Source: Rhodoferax lacus (GTDB lineage Bacteria > Pseudomonadota > Gammaproteobacteria > Burkholderiales > Burkholderiaceae_C). Taken from it: DNA of 64,000 nucleotides. The notes under the pieces are model-generated. The model saw only the letters and a program-made list of their open reading frames with translations. It had not been told where the DNA came from and searched no databases. Each line of letters begins with the position of its first letter. Position 1 is the first letter of the stretch. The stretch covers positions 62,001-126,000 of the forward strand of contig NZ_QFZK01000009.1 of NCBI RefSeq assembly GCF_003415675.1, given 5' to 3'. Positions 1-8,312 of this stretch are shown piece by piece. Both the position numbers and the translations under genes were made by a program.

Positions 1-62
1 TCATGCAGATGGAGCGCGCCCTGAAACAGAACCAGCCCAGCCTGCAGGCCGGAGCACCCTGA
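1..62 (+). CDS. C-terminal end of a gene upstream of gspB, probably gspA-like ATPase (partial)
   Basis: An open frame enters from the left edge and ends at TGA 60-62, three bases before the gspB start. Only about 20 residues are visible, ending in LQAGAP. The tight spacing indicates one transcription unit with gspB. In many Proteobacteria the gene before gspB is the AAA+ ATPase gspA/exeA, which works with GspB to place the type II secretion secretin in the peptidoglycan. That identity rests on gene order alone because no diagnostic motif is inside the window. Confidence 0.4.
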   Translation, partial: MQMERALKQNQPSLQAGAP

Positions 63-65
63 GCC

Positions 66-758
66 ATGTCCTACATTCTTGACGCCCTGAAGCGTGCCGA
101 ATCCGAGCGCGAGAGCGGTGCCGTGCCCGGACTGCACAGTGCCCAGGCCAGCAGCTCCATCTACATAGCCTACGGTAGCCGCTACCGGCCCTGGTGGCTG
201 GCTATGCTGGCGCTGCTGCTGGCCGTCTTGCTGGGGCTGGGTTGGCAGGTATGGCGCACGCCCTCTGGTGACACCGTGCCACCCACCACTTCGGCCGTGC
301 CAGCAACACCCTCTTTGGCAACGTCAGAAGCGACGGTATCCGCAGCGCCAGTGGCTCCGGTGGCCAAGGCCGCAGCCGCAGTGCCGGCTAAGCCGCTGCT
401 GCCGGCTGCTGCTGCGCCGTCGGCACCTGCGACTGCATCGGTACCCGTGCCCCCGAAGGCGGCTGTGCCGACCCCCACGCCGGCGCTGGCCGCGTCAGGA
501 CCTGCGCCAGCCCCCACTGCCGCTTCCGGTGCCATACCCCCGTTGGGCGACTTGCCCGATGCTGTGCGGCGCCAGATACCTGCGCTGGCTATCAGCGGCG
601 CCCTGTATTCCGAGTCGCCGCCCGAGTGGACGCTGATCATCAATGACCAGGTCGTGAGCAAAGGCCAGCAGGTGGCACCTGGCCTGCTGCTGGAAGACAT
701 CAGCGCCAACAGTGCGGTCTTCCTTTTCAAGGGCCAGCGCTTTCGCGTTGACCGGTAA
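66..758 (+). CDS. gspB: General secretion pathway protein GspB
   Basis: 230 aa inner-membrane protein. It opens with the MSYILDALKRAESER motif characteristic of GspB/ExeB. A single membrane segment follows at about residues 43-63, then a Pro/Ala-rich periplasmic linker at about 70-165, and a compact C-terminal domain of about 60 residues (LAISGALYSE ... FKGQRFRV) matching the type II secretion B domain. GspB partners the GspA ATPase in assembling the outer-membrane secretin. The Ala/Pro linker is low complexity, so its exact length is probably not conserved. It follows an open frame by 3 bp, which supports a gspAB operon. Confidence 0.85.
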   Translation: MSYILDALKRAESERESGAVPGLHSAQASSSIYIAYGSRYRPWWLAMLALLLAVLLGLGWQVWRTPSGDTVPPTTSAVPATPSLATSEATVSAAPVAPVAKAAAAVPAKPLLPAAAAPSAPATASVPVPPKAAVPTPTPALAASGPAPAPTAASGAIPPLGDLPDAVRRQIPALAISGALYSESPPEWTLIINDQVVSKGQQVAPGLLLEDISANSAVFLFKGQRFRVDR

Positions 759-812
759 AGGTTAATGCTTAGCTCCTAGAATGTCTGTCCCCATTCGAAA
801 GAGCAGCCACTT

Positions 813-3800
813 ATGTCCCAGGGCAGTATCCGCATTCGCGGCGCGCGACAGCACAATCTCAAGAACCTTGACCTGGACATCCGCACCGGCGAACTCACCG
901 TAGTCACCGGCCCCAGCGGCTCGGGCAAATCCAGCCTGGTGTTTGACACCCTGTACGCCGAAGGCCAGCGCCGCTACGTGGAAACGTTTTCGGCCTATGC
1001 GCGCCAGTTCCTGGACCGCATGGACAAGCCGGCGGTGGACAAGGTGGAGGGCGTGCCCCCCGCCATCGCCATCGACCAGACCAACCCGGTACGCTCCAGC
1101 CGCTCCACCGTGGGCACCATGACGGAGCTCAACGACCACCTGAAGCTCTTGTTCTCACGCGCCGGCAGCCTGTTCGACCGGCAGACCGCGCTGCCGGTGC
1201 AGCACGACACGCCCGAGACGATTTATGCAGAGCTGGTGCGCCGTGCCGTACTAGCGAACAACCCCAGGCTGGTTCTCACCTTCCCCGTGGAGTTGCCCGC
1301 CGACACCTCGGCCGAAGAGCTCACCCAATGGCTGAGCGCCAGCGGCTTTACCCGCGTGCATGCCGAGCGCACTGGCACGCGCGAGCGCCTGAGCAGCGAG
1401 GCCACACCGGCCAAGGCTGTCAAGGCCGCGGCCAAGACCAGCGGCAAGGCAGCCGCTGCCAGCGCCGCCCGCGAAGCCGCCAATAGTGCTGTCAAATTTC
1501 TGGACGTGGTGGCCGACCGCTTCCGCATAGCCGGCGTGGAAAAAGCCCGCGCCCTGGAGGCGATTGAAACCGCATTGAAGCGCGGCAGTGGCCGCCTGAA
1601 TGTGTATGTGCTGGATGAGGCCAACCCGGTGGAAGAGGGCGCACAGCCCGAACCCACCTGGCGCTTCTCCACCGGCCTGCATTGCCCGCAAAGCGACCTG
1701 CGCTACACCGACCCGATCGCCTCCATGTTCTCCTTCAACTCGGCCGTGGGTGCCTGCGAGGCCTGCCGCGGCTTTGGCCGGGTGGTGGGGGTGGACTATG
1801 GCCTGGTCATCCCCAACGACAAGCTGACCCTGCGCGCCGGCGCCATCAAGCCCATGCAGACCCCGGCGTGGCAGGAGTGCCAGGACGACCTGATGCGCCA
1901 CGCCGAAGCCGCCGGCATTCCGCGTGACACGGCCTGGTACAAGCTCACGCCCGAGCAGCAGAACTGGGTGCTCAAGGGCTCGCCGAACTGGAACGGCAAG
2001 TGGAACCAGCACTGGTTCGGCGTGGACCGTTTCTTCGAGTACCTTGAGACCAAGGCCTACAAGATGCACATCCGCGTGCTCTTGTCCAAGTACCGCAGCT
2101 ACACGCCCTGTGGCACCTGTGGTGGTGCGCGTCTGAAGACCGAGAGTCTGTTGTGGCGCATCGGCTCCAAGGCCCAGGCGGATGCGGTTTTGCCGCCAGA
2201 GAAGCGCTTCATGCCGCAAGGCGTGGCGTGGACCCGCGCGCAACTGGAGGCGCTGCCGGGCCTGTGTTTGCACGACATGATGTTGATGCCGCTGGACCGG
2301 TTGCGGCGGTTCTTTGATTCTCTGCAGCTTGAATTGGATTTGGGTTCATCTCTGTTTGCCGCCGGGGGGGCTTCGGTCGGGGTATCGGGGGGCTCCTCAT
2401 GGCGCGAGCGCAAATCGTCACCCCCCGATACCCCGACCGAAGCGTTGCGGACGGAAGGTTTCGCGCCGGAAACATCACTTGCCGCAGGAGCACATCCGGC
2501 GAGCAACGCTACGAACAGCGAGGCGGAGGCAGGGGGTATGGTGGGCGGCGATTTGTGCTTGCAGTATGAGCCGCCCGCCATACCCCCTGACTCCGCCCCC
2601 CCGGAGACGGAGCAAGGTAGCCCATCAAGCTCAACTACAACGACTACAACAGCGACCACAACAGAAGCCGACTTCAGAACCCTCAAACTGTTGTTCGAAG
2701 AAGTCGGCACCCGCCTGAAATACCTGTGCGAAGTCGGCATCGGCTACCTCACCCTGGACCGCCAAAGCAGAACGCTGAGCGGTGGCGAGGTGCAGCGCAT
2801 CAACCTCACCACCGCCCTGGGCACCAGCCTGGTCAACACCCTGTTCGTGCTGGATGAGCCCAGCATCGGACTGCACCCGCGCGACATGCACCGCATCATC
2901 GTGGCCATGCAACGCCTGCGCGATGCGGGCAACACCCTGGTCGTGGTGGAACATGACCCGGCCGTCATGCTCGCCGCCGACCGCATGATCGACATGGGCC
3001 CCGGCCCTGGCGAAAAAGGCGGGCAGATTGTGTTTGACGGAACAACCGACGCCCTGCGCAGCGCCGACACCCTCACCGGCGCGTATCTGGGCGGGCGCAA
3101 ACAGGTCGGCATGGGTTTCAAGCGCATGGTGGCCGAAAACACGCCGCGCCTGATTCTGGAAGGTGTCACCGAACACAACCTCAAGAACATCACGGTCGAA
3201 ATCCCGCTGCAACGCCTGGTCTGCATCACCGGCGTCTCGGGCTCCGGCAAGTCCACCTTGATCCAGGATGTGCTCACCCCCGCCCTGCTGCGCCACTTCG
3301 GCAAGGCCACAGAAACACCGGGCGCGCACAGCCGCCTGCTGGGCGCCGAAATGCTCAGCGAAGTGGTGTTTGTGGACCAGTCGCCCATCGGAAAAACGGC
3401 GCGCTCCAACCCGGTCAGCTACGTGGGCGCCTGGGATGCCATCCGCGAACTGTTTGCCGTGGCGCCGCTGTCGCGCGAGCGCAGCTACACCGGCTCCAAG
3501 TTCAGCTTCAACAGTGGCGATGGCCGCTGCCCCACCTGCGGCGGCTCGGGCTTTGAGCACATCGAGATGCAGTTCCTCAGCGACGTGTATCTGCGCTGCC
3601 CGGACTGCGACGGCAAGCGCTACCGGCCGGAGATTCTGGAAGTCACCATCGAACGCAAGGGCCGGGCCCTCAACGTAGCCGATGTGCTGGACCTGACGGT
3701 CAGCGAAGCGGCCGACCTGTTCAGCGCCGACCGCGATGTGATCCGCGTGCTGCAACCCATCGTGGATGTGGGCCTGGAATACGTGAAGCTGGGCCAGCCC

Positions 3801-6800
3801 GTGCCCACGCTCTCAGGCGGCGAGGCCCAGCGCCTGAAGCTGGCCGGTTTCCTGGCCGAGGCCGCCAAGAGCAGCAGCGCCAGCCGCCAGGCCACGGCCC
3901 GGCGCGGTGCGCTGTTCATGCTGGACGAGCCCACCACCGGTCTGCACTTTGATGACATCGCCAAGCTGATGCGCGCCCTGCGCAAGCTGCTGGACGCTGG
4001 CCATTCGCTGGTGGTGATCGAGCACAACCTGGATGTCATCCGCGCCTCCGACTGGCTGATCGACCTGGGGCCCGAAGGCGGCGAGGGCGGTGGCGAGTTG
4101 GTCGGTGTGGGCACGCCGGAAGAAATGCTCTTGCATCCCACTTCGCACACCGGCAAGGCCTTGCGCGACTACGCAGCGGCCATGGGCGTGGTGCACGAGG
4201 TACGCGAATTTTCTGCGGCCGATGCGTATGCGCAGAGTGCTGCGGAGACGGCGCGGGAGCTGGCGTTTCTGGCGGGCTCGGAAGCGATACGTGCTGCGGT
4301 TGGACTTGCGGCCGCTGGTGGCGCTACTGCGCTCGCTGCTTCGGAGGGGGATGCGCCGGGCGCCTCATGGCGCGAGCGCAAATCGTTGCCCGGCGCATCC
4401 CCCTCCGAAGCGGGTGTTGGTACGTCACTGCCTGTCAATTCAAAGTCCAAACCCGACAACAACATCCGCATCGTCAACGCCAAGGAGCACAACCTCAAGT
4501 CCCTGAGCGTGGACATACCGCGTGGCAAGTTCAGTGTGGTCACCGGTGTCTCGGGCTCCGGCAAATCGACCCTGGCCTTTGACATCCTCTTCAACGAAGG
4601 GCAGCGCCGTTATCTCGAATCGCTCAACGCCTACGCCCGCTCCATCGTGCAACCGGCGGGGCGCCCGGAAGTGGACGCGGTGTACGGCATACCGCCCACC
4701 GTGGCCATCGAGCAGCGCCTGAGCCGCGGTGGGCGCAAGTCCACCGTGGGTACCACCACCGAGGTCTGGCACTACCTGCGCCTGCTGTACGTGAAGCTGG
4801 GCACGCAGCACTGCTTCAAGGACGGCGCGGCCGTGCAGCCGCAGTCGGCCGACAGCATTGCGGCGCAGCTGCTCAAGACGTATAGGGGCCAGCACATTGG
4901 CCTCTTGGCGCCGTTGGTGTCCGGGCGCAAGGGCGTGTACACCGAGCTGGCCGACTGGGCGCGCCCGCGTGGCTTCACGCACCTGCGAGTGGATGGCAAC
5001 TTTTTGCCCACCACCGGCTTTCCGCGCATAGACCGGTTCAAGGAACACAACATCGAGCTGCCCGTGGCCAGCCTGGATGTGAGTCCCGCCAACGAGGCCG
5101 CGCTGCGCCACGCGCTGGCCGACGCGCTCACCCACGGCAAGGGCGTGGTGCAGGTGCTCAGCGACCTGGGCGGTTTGCGCGAAGCCATGGCCAACGGCAC
5201 ACCGGCAGCCGGTATCGGCAAGTTGCAGGCCTTTTCCACCAAGCGCGCCTGCCCGGTGTGTTCCACCTCGTATGCCGAGCTGGACCCGCGCCTGTTCAGT
5301 TACAACAGCAAGCACGGCTGGTGCCCCGATTGCGTGGGCACCGGTGTGGCCTTGACCCGCGACCAGCGCAAGGTGTTTGACGACTCGGTCAAGGCCGACG
5401 ACAACCAGGGCCGCGAGCAGACCTTTGCCGAGGCCGATGTGGAAGACCTGGTGGACGCCACCTGCCCCAGCTGCCACGGCACCCGCCTGAACCCCACCGC
5501 CCGCGCTGTGACCTTTGCGGGCATTGGCATCACCGAGGTGGCGCGCCTGTCGGTCACCGACGTGCGCAAGTGGGTGGAGACGCTGCAATTGGTAGGTGGC
5601 CTGACGCAGCGCGAGAGCGATATCGCCCGTGACCTGATCCCCGAGATCAAGAGCCGTCTGGAGTTCATGGAAGAAGTGGGCCTGGGCTACCTGACGCTGG
5701 ACCGGGGCGCACCCACGCTCAGCGGCGGCGAGGCGCAGCGCATCCGCCTGGCCGCACAACTGGGCAGCAATCTGCAGGGTGTGTGTTACGTGCTGGACGA
5801 GCCCACGATTGGCTTGCATGCGCGCGACAACAAGATTCTGCTGGGCGCCCTGCAGTTGCTCAGCGACAAGGGCAACACGCTGGTGGTGGTGGAGCATGAC
5901 GAAGACACGATTCGCGCGGCCGACCACATCATTGACATAGGCCCGAGTGCGGGCAAGCGCGGTGGGCGCCTGGTTGCCCAAGGCTCGGTTGCGGATGTGC
6001 AGGCGGTGGCCGAGTCACAGACCGGGCGCTATTTGCTGCATGCGATTCGGCATCCGTTGGGGGACCGTCGTCACGTTGTTTCTTATCTCGATTCCTTGGC
6101 TTTGGATGCCTCTGCTGAGGCTGCATTGTTGGCGCGCGCTGCGGAGGAAGCCGGTATGCCGGGCTCCTCATGGCGCGAGCGCAAATCGTCACCCGGCATA
6201 CCGGCTTCCTCCGCGGTTGGTGGGGGCGCCAACGGTGGAAAGAAGCTCTCCGGCAAGGCAGCCAAGGCGGCGGTGATCGCGGCGAACGCTGCTGCCAGTG
6301 TGGCGGCCAATGCGGAGTTTGTGGCGCGTGAGAAAGAGGCGGAGGACTATGCCACGCTGTCCAACCAAGCCCATGCAGAGGCAGACCAAGCGCAGTTGCG
6401 TGCGGCACAAATGGCTGGCACTCATACCAGCACCGACGCATCAACCCATGCGGTCGTGCAAACGCCAGGCGCTCAAACCACCTCGGACGCAGCAGCGGCG
6501 GGGCCTGGGGCGGGCGACGATTTGTGCTTGCAGTATGAGGAGTCCGCCCCAGGCTCCGCCGCTGCGGGCTCAGCCAACAACGGAACCAAAAAACCAAGCC
6601 ACGAAAAAATAGACTGGCTCACCGTCGAAGGTGCGAACCTCCACAACCTGCAAAACGTCACCGCCCACATCCCACTCAAACGCTTGGTCGCCATCACCGG
6701 TGTCTCGGGTTCCGGCAAGTCCACTTTGGCCCGCGACGTGTTGCTGGCCAACGTGCAAACGGGCGTACAGAAGCGCAGCACCAAGGCCGGACGTGACGCG

Positions 6801-7670
6801 CTCGACGCTGGAGAAGAAATCCAATGGACCGGCTGCACCTCCGTCAGCGGGTTTGAATCCGTGGACCGCGTACTGGAAGTGGACCAGACCCCCATCGGCA
6901 AAACCCCGCGCTCCTGCCCCGCCACCTACATCGGCTTCTGGGACACCATCCGCAAACTCTTTGCCGACACCCTGGAAGCCAAGGCCCGGGGCTACGCCTC
7001 CAACCGCTTCAGCTTCAACACCGGCGAAGGCCGTTGCCCCGGCTGCGAAGGGCAGGGCATTCGCACCATCGGCATGAGCTTTTTGCCCGATGTGAAAGTG
7101 CTGTGCGAAACCTGCAAGGGCGCACGCTTCAACCCCGAGACCCTGGCCGTCACCTGGCGCGGCAAAAGCATTGGCGAAGTGCTGCAAATGGAAGTGGACG
7201 AGGCCGTCGAATTCTTCGCCGCCATGCCCAGCATCAGCCACCCGCTGCAGCTGCTCAAGGACGTGGGCCTGGGCTATCTCACCCTGGGGCAGCCCTCGCC
7301 CACGCTCAGCGGCGGCGAGGCGCAGCGCATCAAACTGGTCACCGAACTCAGCAAGGTGCGTGACGACATTGGCAAGCGCGGCAACAAGGCGCCGCACACG
7401 CTGTATGTGCTGGACGAACCCACCGTGGGCCTGCACATGGCCGATGTGGAAAAGCTCATCCACGTGCTGCACCGCCTGGTGCGCGCCGGCCACAGCGTGG
7501 TGGTGATCGAGCACGACCTGGACCTGATTGCCGAGGCCGACTGGGTGCTGGACCTGGGGCCCGAAGGCGGTGGCGGCGGTGGCCGCGTGGTGGCTGCTGC
7601 TACGCCGGAGGACGTGGTGCGCCTGGGCACGCACACCGGTGTGGCGCTGGGGGCGCTGCTGGCGCGCTGA
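813..7670 (+). CDS. uvrA: Tandem (double-length) excinuclease ABC subunit A with four ABC modules
   Basis: 2285 aa, more than twice the usual UvrA length of about 950 aa. Two complete UvrA-like halves are joined head to tail. Walker A motifs start near residues 33, 807, 1245 and 1963, LSGGE signatures near 655, 1000, 1636 and 2165, and each is followed by an LDEP Walker B. CxxC pairs of the UvrA zinc modules are present in both halves (CPTC/CPDC in the first, CPGC/CETC in the second). UvrA acts as a dimer in nucleotide-excision repair, so this looks like a covalent dimer. Double-length paralogues are, to my knowledge, annotated in other Burkholderiales, usually beside a normal uvrA that is not in this window. 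The linkers at about 510-610, 1150-1230 and 1760-1930 are Ala/Gly/Ser-rich and contain five 25-residue insertions from a palindromic DNA repeat annotated separately. Whether it acts in general repair or as a specialised UvrA2-like protein cannot be decided here. Confidence 0.9.
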   Translation: MSQGSIRIRGARQHNLKNLDLDIRTGELTVVTGPSGSGKSSLVFDTLYAEGQRRYVETFSAYARQFLDRMDKPAVDKVEGVPPAIAIDQTNPVRSSRSTVGTMTELNDHLKLLFSRAGSLFDRQTALPVQHDTPETIYAELVRRAVLANNPRLVLTFPVELPADTSAEELTQWLSASGFTRVHAERTGTRERLSSEATPAKAVKAAAKTSGKAAAASAAREAANSAVKFLDVVADRFRIAGVEKARALEAIETALKRGSGRLNVYVLDEANPVEEGAQPEPTWRFSTGLHCPQSDLRYTDPIASMFSFNSAVGACEACRGFGRVVGVDYGLVIPNDKLTLRAGAIKPMQTPAWQECQDDLMRHAEAAGIPRDTAWYKLTPEQQNWVLKGSPNWNGKWNQHWFGVDRFFEYLETKAYKMHIRVLLSKYRSYTPCGTCGGARLKTESLLWRIGSKAQADAVLPPEKRFMPQGVAWTRAQLEALPGLCLHDMMLMPLDRLRRFFDSLQLELDLGSSLFAAGGASVGVSGGSSWRERKSSPPDTPTEALRTEGFAPETSLAAGAHPASNATNSEAEAGGMVGGDLCLQYEPPAIPPDSAPPETEQGSPSSSTTTTTTATTTEADFRTLKLLFEEVGTRLKYLCEVGIGYLTLDRQSRTLSGGEVQRINLTTALGTSLVNTLFVLDEPSIGLHPRDMHRIIVAMQRLRDAGNTLVVVEHDPAVMLAADRMIDMGPGPGEKGGQIVFDGTTDALRSADTLTGAYLGGRKQVGMGFKRMVAENTPRLILEGVTEHNLKNITVEIPLQRLVCITGVSGSGKSTLIQDVLTPALLRHFGKATETPGAHSRLLGAEMLSEVVFVDQSPIGKTARSNPVSYVGAWDAIRELFAVAPLSRERSYTGSKFSFNSGDGRCPTCGGSGFEHIEMQFLSDVYLRCPDCDGKRYRPEILEVTIERKGRALNVADVLDLTVSEAADLFSADRDVIRVLQPIVDVGLEYVKLGQPVPTLSGGEAQRLKLAGFLAEAAKSSSASRQATARRGALFMLDEPTTGLHFDDIAKLMRALRKLLDAGHSLVVIEHNLDVIRASDWLIDLGPEGGEGGGELVGVGTPEEMLLHPTSHTGKALRDYAAAMGVVHEVREFSAADAYAQSAAETARELAFLAGSEAIRAAVGLAAAGGATALAASEGDAPGASWRERKSLPGASPSEAGVGTSLPVNSKSKPDNNIRIVNAKEHNLKSLSVDIPRGKFSVVTGVSGSGKSTLAFDILFNEGQRRYLESLNAYARSIVQPAGRPEVDAVYGIPPTVAIEQRLSRGGRKSTVGTTTEVWHYLRLLYVKLGTQHCFKDGAAVQPQSADSIAAQLLKTYRGQHIGLLAPLVSGRKGVYTELADWARPRGFTHLRVDGNFLPTTGFPRIDRFKEHNIELPVASLDVSPANEAALRHALADALTHGKGVVQVLSDLGGLREAMANGTPAAGIGKLQAFSTKRACPVCSTSYAELDPRLFSYNSKHGWCPDCVGTGVALTRDQRKVFDDSVKADDNQGREQTFAEADVEDLVDATCPSCHGTRLNPTARAVTFAGIGITEVARLSVTDVRKWVETLQLVGGLTQRESDIARDLIPEIKSRLEFMEEVGLGYLTLDRGAPTLSGGEAQRIRLAAQLGSNLQGVCYVLDEPTIGLHARDNKILLGALQLLSDKGNTLVVVEHDEDTIRAADHIIDIGPSAGKRGGRLVAQGSVADVQAVAESQTGRYLLHAIRHPLGDRRHVVSYLDSLALDASAEAALLARAAEEAGMPGSSWRERKSSPGIPASSAVGGGANGGKKLSGKAAKAAVIAANAAASVAANAEFVAREKEAEDYATLSNQAHAEADQAQLRAAQMAGTHTSTDASTHAVVQTPGAQTTSDAAAAGPGAGDDLCLQYEESAPGSAAAGSANNGTKKPSHEKIDWLTVEGANLHNLQNVTAHIPLKRLVAITGVSGSGKSTLARDVLLANVQTGVQKRSTKAGRDALDAGEEIQWTGCTSVSGFESVDRVLEVDQTPIGKTPRSCPATYIGFWDTIRKLFADTLEAKARGYASNRFSFNTGEGRCPGCEGQGIRTIGMSFLPDVKVLCETCKGARFNPETLAVTWRGKSIGEVLQMEVDEAVEFFAAMPSISHPLQLLKDVGLGYLTLGQPSPTLSGGEAQRIKLVTELSKVRDDIGKRGNKAPHTLYVLDEPTVGLHMADVEKLIHVLHRLVRAGHSVVVIEHDLDLIAEADWVLDLGPEGGGGGGRVVAAATPEDVVRLGTHTGVALGALLAR
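2370..2443 (+). repeat. Palindromic element copy 1 (plus orientation) inside uvrA
   Basis: Perfect 23-bp inverted repeat: left arm 2370-2392, right arm 2421-2443, enclosing a 28-nt core. The core has CTCCTCAT (2393-2400), a 10-nt middle (GGCGCGAGCG) and CAAATCGTC (2411-2419). With the next base it is exactly 25 codons in phase with uvrA (residues 520-544) and encodes the core peptide SSWRERKSS. It lies in the linker before the first LSGGE signature. Confidence 0.9.
2523..2596 (-). repeat. Palindromic element copy 2 (minus orientation) inside uvrA
   Basis: Arms 2523-2548 and 2571-2596 pair with two mismatches. The core, read on the minus strand, has CTC.CAT-like and CAAATCG half-sites around the middle ACTGCAAGCA. 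Core strand is opposite to copy 1, only 79 bp away. It occupies uvrA residues 571-595, in the same codon phase, and gives the peptide DLCLQYE. One further base pair (2522/2597) can extend the stem. Confidence 0.85.
4338..4411 (+). repeat. Palindromic element copy 3 (plus orientation) inside uvrA
   Basis: Perfect 24-bp inverted repeat (4338-4361 with 4388-4411) around a 26-nt core containing CCTCAT, GGCGCGAGCG and CAAATCGT. The arms share only their outermost GCTTCGG with copy 1. It occupies residues 1176-1200, in the linker joining the two UvrA halves, and encodes ASWRERKSL in its core. Confidence 0.9.
6141..6214 (+). repeat. Palindromic element copy 4 (plus orientation) inside uvrA
   Basis: Perfect 23-bp inverted repeat (6141-6163 with 6192-6214) around a 28-nt core identical to that of copy 1. 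The arm sequences differ from those of copy 1. It covers residues 1777-1801, in the linker between the third and fourth ABC modules, and encodes SSWRERKSS. Confidence 0.9.
6492..6565 (-). repeat. Palindromic element copy 5 (minus orientation) inside uvrA
   Basis: Arms 6492-6513 and 6544-6565 pair over 22 bp with one G.T-type mismatch, around a 30-nt core. On the minus strand the core reads CTCCTCAT, ACTGCAAGCA, CAAATCGTC, the same minus-type middle as copy 2. It covers residues 1894-1918 in the same codon phase and encodes DDLCLQYEE. Confidence 0.88.
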
Positions 7671-7691
7671 CATAAACTGAAACAAAGCGAT

Positions 7692-7718
7692 ACCGCCCTG
7701 ACACCCACGCAGGGCGGT
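7692..7718 (+). terminator. Hairpin after uvrA, possible terminator
   Basis: Perfect 9-bp stem ACCGCCCTG / CAGGGCGGT with a 9-nt loop, 21 bp past the uvrA stop. No T-run follows, so intrinsic termination is uncertain. Confidence 0.4.
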
Positions 7719-7774
7719 CCGCTTGCACCATTGCGTTCATGTTCAACCGCTCACACCGAGCAAGAAAGACCGCA

Positions 7775-8260
7775 ATGACACCCTTCTTCAAACGCAACCT
7801 GCGCCGCACCCTGTTGGGCCTCTTCGGCGCCACCCTGGTGATAGGCAGCCTCTCGGCTTGTGGCCACCGCGGCGACCATGCCTGGGGCGCCAACATCACG
7901 GCCGAGCAATTCGCCGAGAAGCGCGACAAGATGGTGGACCGGGTGGCCGGCAAGCTGGACCTGAATGCCGACCAGAAGAAACTGCTGGGCACCGTGGGTG
8001 ACAAGCTGTTCGAGCAACGCAAGGCGCTGATGGGCCAGACCACCGACCCCCGTGCCGAACTCAAGTCACTGATCGCCGGCCCCAAGTTTGACGCTGCCAA
8101 AGCCCAGACGCTGATCAACGACAAGACCGCTGCCGTGCAGACCAAGAGCCCGGAAGTGGTGGCCGCCTTTGGCGCATTCTTTGACAGCCTGAACCCCGCG
8201 CAGCAACAGAAAGTGCGTGACTTCACCGAAGGCCGCCACGGCTGGTTCCACCGCGGTTGA
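7775..8260 (+). CDS. Spy/CpxP-like periplasmic lipoprotein
   Basis: 161 aa from ATG 7775. An in-frame ATG at 7739 would add 12 residues, but the later start places the Arg/Lys-rich signal peptide at the N-terminus. The lipobox LSAC puts the lipidated Cys at residue 29. The mature part is helical and charged, with the repeated L-N-x-x-Q pattern of the LTXXQ family (LNADQKK near 70, LNPAQQQ near 142). Spy and CpxP are periplasmic chaperones, and CpxP restrains the CpxA sensor. The gene lies 52 bp before an OmpR-type regulator and a histidine kinase, which suggests an accessory sensor role in that system. Confidence 0.7.
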   Translation: MTPFFKRNLRRTLLGLFGATLVIGSLSACGHRGDHAWGANITAEQFAEKRDKMVDRVAGKLDLNADQKKLLGTVGDKLFEQRKALMGQTTDPRAELKSLIAGPKFDAAKAQTLINDKTAAVQTKSPEVVAAFGAFFDSLNPAQQQKVRDFTEGRHGWFHRG

Positions 8261-8312
8261 GTTGCTTCACATCGCCGCGCCTTTGGCGCAGGCGGTGTGA
8301 CAATGCCCTCCT

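Noticed and set aside
2631..3755. Minus-strand frame inside uvrA
   Set aside because: Shadow of the ABC modules in high-GC DNA; His/Val/Gly-rich translation with no domain.
7739..7774. Upstream ATG 7739 for the Spy-like lipoprotein
   Set aside because: Would place 12 mainly polar residues before the Arg-rich signal peptide; the ATG at 7775 gives a standard lipoprotein signal.
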